Below, piece after piece: positions 45,501 through 55,392 of a DNA stretch of 64,000 nucleotides. The notes under the pieces were generated by a model. That model saw only the letters and a list, made by a program, of their open reading frames with translations. It did no database searches and was not told the DNA's origin. The stretch's first letter is position 1; every line of letters starts with the position of its first letter. A program made the position numbers and the translations under genes. Origin of the DNA: Dioszegia crocea (lineage: Eukaryota; Basidiomycota; Tremellomycetes; Tremellales; Bulleribasidiaceae); contig BCKK01000002.1 in assembly GCA_001600615.1 (NCBI GenBank), forward strand, positions 1,022,809-1,086,808. Direction: 5' to 3'.

Positions 45501-47157
45501 CTTCCATCTTCGAGCTCGATCACTACCATCAGCGAGCGACCTTCTACATCTCGTGGTGTCGACATCACCGTCAGCGAGCCTTCCGTTACCACAAGTGTCA
45601 GTCGGTCTGTCGAGACGTTCGTGTCAGACACGTCGACTAGTTCTATCGGCTCGAGCGTGACGCGTGTTAGCACCGATGAGGCGTCCAGTACCAGCCTGGC
45701 GTCCGCCACCCCTACCTCGTTCGCCTCTGCATCCCCTTCGTCGAGTGTGTTGCCGTCGGCCACACCTACGGAACCCTCGTCGAGCCCCGAAGCTCCGTCT
45801 GCTTTCAGTCCGTCAGCGAGCACGACCTCGACGAAGGAGGACGTATACGTGCCAACGCAGACATGGCTAATCGTTGCTTCGTCTGCGTCGGCCACCACCA
45901 CCTCATCCGAAGTAGTCACCACTACCTCGAGCGCCGAGCGAACGGGCACAACTACCACGGCCGAACTCCCCACTACCGCAATCATCCCCAACAGCGTACC
46001 GACCCTGATTGTTCCCGCAAACTCTGCGGCCAACAAGCAGTATGCCGGGTCTGGATCGACCGATGATCCTCTCAAAGACACAACTTTGATCTCTATCCTC
46101 CTTGCTGCTGATCAGTACCCATGGACCTTTGTTGTAAGTTCGCCGTTCTAGTCTCGGGAAAGCTGCTGACCACTAGGTCAAATCTGCCGATGCCACCTCG
46201 CAGTTGTTCAACACATTCCCCAAACTCATCAGCGATGCGCTTGAGGTGGAAGAAGGATCTGTTCAGACATACGGTCTGCAGGTGTACCAGCCTGCTTCCT
46301 GGAACGGGGATCAAGCCGCGCTTCTTACTCAGTGGCTTGCCTACATCCCTGACAGCAAGTTCGACACGCTCAATGCCTATCTTAAGGCTGGAAACTCCCC
46401 TCTGTTCAATCAGAGTGGGATCCAGGGCGAGCTTGCTGCTCAGATCAACACCGCTTTCCCCCTTGCCGCCAATAGCGAGACTGCCCCGTCCACATCGAGC
46501 TCGACCGATGGAGATGACGGCAGCACGCGCACTCGAGACATCATCATTGGTGTCTGCGTCGGTATCGGCAGTCTACTCTGGGTCGGTCTGGTCTTCTGGA
46601 TCTACAAACGGATCAAGCGGAACAACGATCGGGCGGTACACAAGCGATTGTCCGAGCACATGTCAATGTTTGACGATCGCGAGCGGGAAACTCGTCGATA
46701 CTCGGTTGCTGCTCCGTCCCTTGCTCCTTCCGATGTTGATGACCGACCATCTTCATTTTACGCTTCTCCTATCGAGAATGACCCCGCGGTCAGGCGTCAG
46801 CAACGGCGGTCGCTTGATGGTGGAGACTCGGCAGACTATCACGGGTCTTTTGCCGGGTCAGGCGGAACTGGGGAACAGTCACCGACTTACCATCCCTCGG
46901 TATTCGGCACTTCCTGGTTTGCCAACCCACAAGGACAGGGCTCAGCTCGGGGTGCTGGCGGCGAGATGCGCCAAGCGCCCGCTCAGAATCCATTCGAGGA
47001 TATCGTGACTCGATCATACCTCCAATCGTCGGGATCATTGAATGGCGGATTCAACAGTATGGCGCAAAGGAGGAGTGGAACCGGCAGGCCGGTCCACAAG
47101 GCAATGATTGGGCAGCCTACCCTACACGCCAGTTCTTTGGAGTTCAGGGAGCAGTAG
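42507..47157 (+). CDS. MSB2: MSB2-type signalling mucin (osmosensor / MAPK pathway)
   Basis: Predicted plasma-membrane mucin sensor feeding MAPK (osmotic, filamentation, virulence-type) signalling in fungi. Exons 42507-42663, 42714-44633, 44678-44734, 44781-44873, 44921-45079, 45124-46133 and 46177-47157 give up to 1458 residues. Signal peptide: FLATVVTCLALLGLVQADHN after MRRRRNAG. Then >1000 residues of Ser/Thr/Pro-rich, O-glycosylatable sequence with Pro-rich tandem repeats. Next is a conserved extracellular Hkr1-Msb2 homology-like domain (about 1112-1215): LISILLAADQYPWTFVVKSA, QLFNTFPKLISDALEVEEGS, then LAYIPDSKFDTLNAYLK. One transmembrane segment (DIIIGVCVGIGSLLWVGLVF) and a ~180-residue tail with RSTS- and Pro-rich sites (cytoplasmic) follow. 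A segment around 43052-43167 reads unlike mucin and may be an unannotated intron (see findings). Confidence 0.85.
43361..43561 (+). repeat. Pro-rich tandem repeats in MSB2 mucin domain
   Basis: Three degenerate units of about 63-69 bp. Each encodes a S-x-S/P-V-A-P-P-A-V core followed by P-x-P-x-D-Q-T-x-P. The repeat is in frame and covers part of the extracellular stalk, where copy number could vary between strains. Confidence 0.8.
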
Positions 47158-47697
47158 GGAACATTGAGGGGGTGGACAGGGGGACGGTACGCAATTAGAC
47201 AATCTCTTTCGAATTTGGACAATGACCTTTTACGCTTTTATATAAACCATCACATTAATTCCTCTCTCCCTTCGGAGTTCTACTGTAGCTAGACATCTTA
47301 GTTGAGTCGTCGCAGCGGCGAATTGGGAGGAGTGGGACGAGACGCGGGGCAATGGGGAGAAGATCTTGGCTGGTTCATCATCATCCTCCGTTCTACTCTG
47401 GCTTTTCTTTCCACCTTATCTTTGGTCCTTCGACTTCACTACCTCTAGCGGATTTTATGCATATGTCGCTGGCCCAACGCTGTCCTGTGTTCCAGCGGCT
47501 GGCTGTAAGCTGCTGCAAGGAGCTTGATGGCGGAGTCAGCCCGAAGAACCAAACAAACCTAGTCAACCTTCATAATCCAGTGCACCTTTGACCATTTCAG
47601 CAATGTACTTCGACTAGTTTTCTCTACCTTACGCTTGGTCACTCTTCCCTGCTCGCTGTGACTCCCACAATAGCACTTTACAGTATACGTATAAGAT
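47158..47697. other. Intergenic region
   Basis: 3' UTR of the MSB2 gene and promoter of the next gene. Composition is mixed; no RNA gene or repeat was recognised. Confidence 0.45.
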
Positions 47698-48899
47698 ATG
47701 GTCCACCCTCTAAACAACGTATCGCAAGCGATTCATCAAGATCATATCAATCCCCCTACGAAGTTCTTTCTACATTCGAGAGTGGTGAAGGACGAGGAGG
47801 ACAGCGAGACATGGGAGATCAGGCTGTATGCTGATGTCGAGGGGAAGATGGAAGTGTGGTCATCCAGCCTTGACAGTCAAAAGGTATGTGGACTGATCGA
47901 GAACGAATGAAGGGAAGGCTTCAAGCCTGTGGGATGAAGCAGCGAAGGGGATCCCTCTGTCGACACCTCGAGCTGATCTATGTCTAGCTACCCGCGACAG
48001 CCCTCTTCCTCCAAGAAGCAATACAGGGAGGTATGCTACATGTCAACCTGAGAGGGAGATCAGCACTTCACAAGGCTTCCAAGCTTGAGGTGAGCCATCG
48101 CCACCTCACCACTGACACACCCTGATGCTCTTGCTCTATATAACGTCTTTGATATCCAGGCTGAGTCCTCCATGTGACCTTCTGCTGACATCCTACTCAG
48201 CTACAGTTCCTGCACCCAGAAGACGAGCCGATCACGATTCACCTCGACCCATCTCACCGGCCGGATTCTGATGGGATGACCCTGCTCGAAGCTGCTTTTG
48301 CGGTAGGTGTTTTGTCATTCTCGACTACAGTGACTCTATATGCAATAGGCCCTCCATACTGATCGCCCTCAGCTGGTGGGCAGAAAGGTATCTACGGGAG
48401 CTCAGCCGGACAAAGGTATGTTGACCCGCCCACAGTAATCCCCCCCTCTCCACCAGCTGCTGCATCCCGTTCCAGCAAACGAGCGCTGACTGGTTATGTA
48501 GCGGAGATGAGAGGCCTTCGCAAGAAGATCACCGAGAAAGATGTAAGCTTCTATCTCTGGGACCGGACCAACCGGCTGACCATGGATAGGAGGAATTGTC
48601 CCGCCTACAGACCCAAATTGCGAATTTGCGAGCCGTGGCCGATAATGCCAGATCCAGTGAGATCAAGAAGAAGCGTGAGTTTCGCTCAGAATCCAGCATT
48701 CGCTCGTTGTGATCAGCAGAGAACGTCTGGCTGATCGCGCAGTACAAGCCAGTCCGAAGAAGCCCGCCGGTGCCAGTTCTCTCCAGCCGAACGCGAAACG
48801 GTGAGCAAACCGCCTTCTTATCCAACAAGAGGGGCGTCACTGATCTCGTCCAGACGGAAAGCTGTAGTCGACGAGTTTGCTGGCAGCGATAGCGAATGA
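47698..48899 (+). CDS. Small head-plus-coiled-coil protein; possible XRCC4/PAXX-like factor
   Basis: Exons 47698-47883, 47988-48089, 48201-48302, 48349-48415, 48502-48542, 48590-48674, 48743-48800 and 48854-48899 give 228 residues. The N-terminal ~125 residues look beta-rich (ETWEIRLYADVEGKMEVWSS, FLQEAIQGGMLHVNLRGRSA, KLELQFLHPEDEPITIHLDP). A coiled coil follows (MRGLRKKITEKDEELSRLQT, then QIANLRAVADNARSSEIKKK). The basic C-terminus includes SPKKPAGASS and KRRKAVVDEFAGSDSE, the last an acidic end with a nuclear-localisation-like KRRK. The architecture (head, coiled coil, short basic/acidic tail with KKPAG) is that of the XRCC4/XLF/PAXX superfamily in non-homologous end joining. The resemblance is architectural, with no decisive motif, so treat the name as a hypothesis. 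Confidence 0.4.
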
Positions 48900-49026
48900 T
48901 GCCCTGTCAACGCAAAGCCCGCTTGACAGATACCGCATCTCGTACAGGACGTCACTCGATAGGACTTCATCGGCTATAGACCCCGCCCGCCCATCGCGAT
49001 CAACCTTCACTCTGTCTATATACTCT

Positions 49027-50034
49027 TCATGTGCCGCTAGCCCCGCCCGTCCTCCGCCTTTTCCCTCTGTCTCCATTCTTTAGGAAATGGACGATTCCCA
49101 GCTCGGGCGGTATATTTTCTCCTACGACGGTGGTGGATTTGACAAAGTCCATAGATGCCGATGTGACTTTAGGTGCTGGCTCTGCCTCTGGTTCTGATGG
49201 TCGGAAGGCCGGCTTATGGGTCAGCCCATGGCGAAGGTGCACTCCCTAAGCACAATATGAGTGACTCACTTTGCTCTTAACATCCTGCTGCATCCATGTT
49301 CCTGGTAATCCCGGCGCCCAATCAAACGCATAAGCCGGGACATTGCCCTTCCGCTGCCCCGCTGCTCTTCCTCTACCTCCGGCTGCAGATGTGTCAAGGT
49401 TGCCTAGGTCCGGCTTATGTTCCATCTCCTCCTGTAATTCGTGTTCTTCGGCGGTCTGTTCCGAGGCGAAGTCCACAAGGAGATCTAGGGTTGTTCGTTG
49501 AGGTGGTGATGAAGGTCCAGGGGTACTCTCCAGGCGAAGAGCTATAGGATCAGAATGTATTTAATTCAAGTGACCAGGAGGAAAGCCCGGATCAGAGTCG
49601 TGAACCTGGGAGACAAGGACAGACAAGGACTCACCCGCTCTACGCCTTTTGCTCTCCTTCTTCAATCTTTTACTCTCCAGAGCTTCATCCTGGGCAGCAA
49701 GAGCATCCGCAGTGGTCGGCAGAGAGCGATCTGCTAGGCCAGCATACTGGCTGGCAGACTCAAATAGACGTTGAACATCTGAGAAAGAATCAGTAGGTTT
49801 ATTCCCGTCTGCACCTCCCCTTTCCCGGAGTGGAGGAGTGATATGGTCAGAAGAGAGATACGCACGGTGCTCTAGCAATCTCTCCATCTCTGCCAAGGCT
49901 CCAGCTTCGGCACCATCGAAGCCTTTCCGCCGTAATGTGGTGACGCTTAGATAGCGCAGGTATTCGGAAGGACCTGAGGGCGCGAGGTGCACCTTCAAGT
50001 CGTCAAGCGAGGAAGTAGTGAGTGGTCTTGTCAT
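49027..50034 (-). CDS. Second histone-fold TAF-like protein (Bromo_TP type)
   Basis: Probable TFIID/SAGA-type histone-fold subunit. Exons 50034-49866, 49778-49635, 49541-49270 and 49212-49027 give 256 residues. The N-terminal fold is EYLRYLSVTTLRRKGFDGAE, then ALAEMERLLEHHVQRLFESA and SQYAGLADRSLPTTADALAA, matching the bromodomain-associated histone fold (helix 1, 2, 3 with the Ala-x-Arg-x-x-Pro loop). The fold is only complete after removing the 87-nt intron 49779-49865. The remainder includes a basic stretch (KRLKKESKRRR), an acidic coiled segment (EQTAEEHELQEEMEHK), the aromatic motif YAFDWAPGLPGTWMQQDV, and a C-terminal PPELGIVHFLKNGDRGKRRR. TAF3 versus TAF8 cannot be decided. The 626-residue gene at 3.5-5.5 kb has the same fold. 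Confidence 0.6.
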
Positions 50035-50416
50035 GTTGAGGTATCGCTCGGGGACGTCTCAGATCGCGACAAGCCGGCGGTAAGGATGGGGTGACGATGA
50101 GATGTAAGCTGAAACTGCGGTGGAAGGGTTGAAAGGCAATTGTGACTTCATGGACTTGATTTTGAGTGGAGGTGGCCCATCCGTCAACAAACGGACAAAT
50201 GGATTCAGGCTACTTCACACATTTGAGCATCGATTCAAGAGAGCCGGGCTTCAGTCAAGTATGATCTAGAAAGGACACGGCTAAGATATTATGCATACAG
50301 TCACTGCGGTCTCGCAGAATTTTCCTTCCCCTTCGACACACGTAAACTCCATACCAACCCTTCTCAGAAGGGCCGCCGGCGCTCATCCACCTCGAGTAAA
50401 TAGACTAAGCATCGGA
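50035..50416. other. Intergenic region between TAF-like and DAHP synthase genes
   Basis: Promoter of the TAF-like gene and 3' UTR of the DAHP synthase gene, both on the minus strand. Nothing else was recognised. Confidence 0.45.
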
Positions 50417-51863
<1,447 letters not shown>

Positions 51864-52204
51864 GGTGTATGATGTGTTTGTGGTGCGGTATGGCTGTATG
51901 TATGTAGATGTTGGTCAAACGTGCAGTCTCCAAGGCCAATTGTCAACTTTTTGGCTCTGACTCGACCTCTGCCGTAAAGCGGCAACTCCCGCCGGTACTC
52001 CCTTACGTCAGCTGCTCGGGGCCCGGTTAACGCTTTACCGAATGGTCCACCAAAAGAGCGATCGAGACCACTAGTCCCATCTCGAGGCAGTCCACGCTGC
52101 CCATACACCGGCTCCACAGGCCAGGCATGTGCGTATAAAGGGCAGGGGGATCATAACCGGACAGGACAAGATCCCAACTTCCCCCCTCGCAAACGAAAAA
52201 AACA
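51864..52204. promoter_or_regulatory. Divergent promoter region with Gcn4/Cpc1-like site and TATA box
   Basis: Holds TGACTC at about 51958-51963, the core of the general amino-acid-control element, ~95 bp upstream of the DAHP synthase start. TATAAAG at about 52134-52140 lies ~65 bp upstream of the monooxygenase start. Both are short motifs, so the functional call is inference. Confidence 0.5.
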
Positions 52205-53725
52205 ATGCCGCCACCCTTCACAACTTCCTCCATCGACGGCGTCGAGCACCTGGATGTCCTCGTCCTCGGCGCTGGTGTGTCTGGCATCAACGCCGCTTAC
52301 CTCGTTCGCTCCAAACTCCCATCGGCTACATTCGCTGTCCTTGAAGGGCGTAACACTATCGGTGGGACCTGGAATTTCTGGAAATACCCCGGGTTCCGCT
52401 GCGACTCTGCCATGAGCAGCTATGCGTTCACCTGGTATCCCTGGGACAAGGTCGAGCAGGTCGTGTCTGGCCAGCGGATCGCTCAGTACATCGATGAGGC
52501 GGTAGACCACGAAGGCTTGCGAAAGCATATACGCCTAGAGCATAGGGTGAAGAGCCTGAACTGGGTGTCGTCTGAGGGGAGATGGACGGTGGAGGTGCAG
52601 GAGAAGGGACAGGAGGTGCGGACGATTACGGCGAGATGGGTCATCAGCTGTATGGGATACTACAGCTATGACAAGGCGCTTAAGGCGGTCATTCCGGGCA
52701 TCGATTCCTTTGATGGACAAGTCATACATCCCCAATTCTGGCCGGAGGACACATCTTGTAAGGGCAAAAAGGTGGTCGTTGTCGGCTCTGGGTCAACGGC
52801 GATGACTATCTTCCCTGCCATCACGGACGACTGCGAGCAGGTCACCCTCCTCCAGCGATCTCCTTCATACGTCGCCAGTATCCCCTCCCGTCGGCGCTTC
52901 CAATTCCTCTTCACCTTCCTCCCCCATATCCTCGCCGCGAAAATCGTCCGCTTGCTCGGCCTCATCATGGAGCACCTCTTCGTCACAATCATGCGAGGTT
53001 ACCCCAACTTCAGCCGAAAGGTCCTGCGCAAGGGCGTCGTTGCCAAGCTCGGCCTTGGCTACCCCGTCGATACCGACTTCAAACCTCGGTATGCCCCCTG
53101 GGAGCAGCGCATGATCCTTTCCAAGGACGGCGAGCTCTTTGATGCCCTGAACAAACCCAATGCCGAGATCGTCACGGATACCATCCAAACCGTCGATTCC
53201 ACCGGTATCCTCGTGTCTAGCGGTCGACACATTGATGCAGACATCATCATCACTGCCACAGGGTTGCACGTCGATCCGACGGGCAACGCTCACATCTCCA
53301 TCGATAAAGTCCCCATGAACCCCAACGACAGCTTTGCGTGGCGGGGCCTCATGCTCGAAGGAGTTCCCAACTTCGGGCTCATCACGGGCTTCCTCGTCGG
53401 GTCATATACTCCGGGAGCCCACGCGCAGACGGAGATCTTGATCAGCGTCATCAGGAAGGCGGAGCAGAAGGGTTGCGTCTCGGCTCGGCCGGTGATGAGG
53501 GATGAGGAGAAGCAGGGAGCGGAGAGGAAATCATTCATGTCAATGACAAGCACATACTTTGTCGAGGCGAGCGACAGATTGCCAGTGGTGACAGGAAAGG
53601 GGGTGTGGTACGGGAGGGAGAACTTGTGGAAGGACACTAGGATGAGGTGGTACGGTAGTCTCACCGAGGGCATGAAGTACGAGCGGGCGGATGAGGGTCA
53701 GGCTGGAAGGAAGAAGGTCGCTTGA
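52205..53725 (+). CDS. FMO/Baeyer-Villiger-type flavin monooxygenase, intronless
   Basis: Predicted FAD- and NADPH-dependent monooxygenase. One exon, 506 residues. FAD-binding GxGxxG is VLVLGAGVSGINAAYL at the N-terminus, with GGTWNFWKYPGFRCDSAMSS, as in the EthA-like branch of class B flavin monooxygenases. The bridging motif FDGQVIHPQFWPED is FxGxxxHxxxWP-like, and the second dinucleotide motif is VVVVGSGSTAMTIFPAI. A third motif, IIITATGLHVD, ends the fold. The family oxidises ketones, sulfides or amines; EthA-type proteins are best known from actinobacteria. The substrate is unknown. The absence of introns in 1.5 kb is striking next to neighbours with up to 15 exons, and may indicate transfer or retroposition. 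Confidence 0.88.
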   Translation: MPPPFTTSSIDGVEHLDVLVLGAGVSGINAAYLVRSKLPSATFAVLEGRNTIGGTWNFWKYPGFRCDSAMSSYAFTWYPWDKVEQVVSGQRIAQYIDEAVDHEGLRKHIRLEHRVKSLNWVSSEGRWTVEVQEKGQEVRTITARWVISCMGYYSYDKALKAVIPGIDSFDGQVIHPQFWPEDTSCKGKKVVVVGSGSTAMTIFPAITDDCEQVTLLQRSPSYVASIPSRRRFQFLFTFLPHILAAKIVRLLGLIMEHLFVTIMRGYPNFSRKVLRKGVVAKLGLGYPVDTDFKPRYAPWEQRMILSKDGELFDALNKPNAEIVTDTIQTVDSTGILVSSGRHIDADIIITATGLHVDPTGNAHISIDKVPMNPNDSFAWRGLMLEGVPNFGLITGFLVGSYTPGAHAQTEILISVIRKAEQKGCVSARPVMRDEEKQGAERKSFMSMTSTYFVEASDRLPVVTGKGVWYGRENLWKDTRMRWYGSLTEGMKYERADEGQAGRKKVA

Positions 53726-54061
53726 AGGTGGCGAGAGCAGAGGGCGCCGTATCAGTATCTTGTAGTATCTAGTGCATTCTATCTTGTGGAGGGAGTTGGG
53801 ACTGTCAGTAGTACTAGTATCTATGCTTAGTAGCTAGGCCATGAAGAGACGGATGTATACACGTATTGTGGTTGATGCATGATGGTCCAGGAGTCAGGCG
53901 AATATTCGGACCGATTTTGCTATAACGCCGCAAAAGTCCGTACACAAAGTAGTCGTGTATCAATTGACGGACATGATACAGCCTGTATCATCATAAAGTG
54001 TCGCTTCTGATACAGAGCATCAATCACTGCTAACAGCTGGTATCCTTTTCATACATACGCC
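53726..54061. promoter_or_regulatory. Intergenic region with a TGATACA palindrome
   Basis: 3' UTR of the monooxygenase and promoter of the GET2-like gene. A perfect inverted repeat TGATACA-gcc-TGTATCA lies at 53974-53990, with a further TGATACAG at 54008-54015, about 50 bp before the GET2 start. Confidence 0.55.
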
Positions 54062-55247
54062 ATGTCCGATACCACCGAGCCTCAGTCTGAAGCTGCCAAG
54101 CGCGCAGCCGCTCGCCGAGCGAAAATCATGGCGAGGGGCAATACAGGGCTTCAGAAGCTCGCTCAAACGGCAAGGGGTGATGAGGCCGACAAGCTGTATG
54201 GAGGGGACTGTGAGTTGCTTGCACATCGATGTATAACACTCAGCTGACGTTTACAGCTGCATCTTCGTCACGACCTATGACACCGTCGGCCGGTCCGTCA
54301 CGGGCTGATAGCACGCCCTCTTGGATACCACCTACTACCCCATCTGCCGGAGGCGGCGTCCCGCCTGAGCAGCAACAAATGGCGGACCAATTCCAAGCTA
54401 TGATGGCTATGCTTGGGAATGGTGGCGGCGCAGGTGGCGGAGAAGGAGCACCACAGGGAGGCATGCCAGACATGTCAAACCTACTCGCGCAGATGATGGG
54501 TCAGGCGCCAGGAGGCGGTCCGGGCGGCCCTAATCTCCTGGGCGGGATAGACGACCCGTCCGGACTAGGAGGGAACCCCTTTGACCCAAACGGAACTGGA
54601 ATGCCGAACTTCCCCGATCTATCCCAACTCTCCAATCTCGGTATGGGCATGGGCGGAATGGGGATGCCGCAGAAGGGGAAAGGATGGGTCGAGAGGTCAT
54701 ACCCTCTCATCCACGCTCTGGGCATTATGGCATTATTGGCGTTTGTTGTAGGGTGGTGGGAGCCTAGTATACGGCTCGCGAGGTGGGCTGGGCGGATTGA
54801 TGCGGAAGGCTCAATAGGGCGCTGGGCAAGATTAGCGGGGCGCAGAGGCGGGTGGGGAGGAGCAAAGTCGGGTTTGTTGGGTGACGTGGAGTCTCTGGTG
54901 AGTCCATATCCTCCCGACGAGTCTTCAGATGGTTTGCTGATGGCTCTTCAGCCATTGTTCTGGGGGTTCACAACGCTCGAACTTATCCTCCAAACAACCC
55001 GCTTCATCATTCTCAAAGTAGGCGTTCTTCCTGTTCAAAATTACATCCAGCTGACAATCTCAAGTCTCCCCCACCCCCTCACTCTCTCATCTCTACTTTC
55101 CTCCCCATGCTTCCACCCAAAATTTCCCGGCCCCTCCTCACGGGCTCGCGATACCTTACAATGTTCACCCAGATTTACAAAGACGGGTGTCTGCTCATTT
55201 TTGGGTTGGGGGTGTTTATCATTCTTTCAGAGTACATCTCAGCCTGA
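54062..55247 (+). CDS. GET2/CAML-like subunit of the tail-anchored protein receptor
   Basis: Probable ER membrane receptor subunit that, with Get1, takes tail-anchored proteins from the Get3 ATPase. Exons 54062-54209, 54257-54897, 54952-55017 and 55065-55247 give 345 residues. The N-terminus AAKRAAARRAKIMARGNTGL resembles the basic Get3-binding motif of Get2 (RRRERKERIL..G-like helix). A long, disordered Gly/Met/Pro/Gln-rich linker follows. Three hydrophobic segments in the C-terminal half fit the family: YPLIHALGIMALLAFVVGWW, FWGFTTLELILQTTRFIIL, and CLLIFGLGVFIILSEYISA. Sequence conservation in this family is very low, so the identification relies on architecture plus the N-terminal motif. 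The Met/Gly-rich linker (MGMGGMGMPQKGKG) is unusually long. Confidence 0.65.
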
Positions 55248-55392
55248 GATGGCATTCCGACGAAGATCATGCATGGTTATGCATTAGCATTATGAGCCAA
55301 GACACACCGCTAAATTAAAGATGAGATCCCTATTGATAACTGTCTAGCTACTGATCAACAGATATTGTCCATCAAGGGAAAAGGTCCGAATC

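Noticed and set aside
45041..46081. Long antisense open frame (346 codons, minus strand) inside MSB2
   Set aside because: Same cause: low-complexity shadow of the Ser/Thr-rich sense frame.
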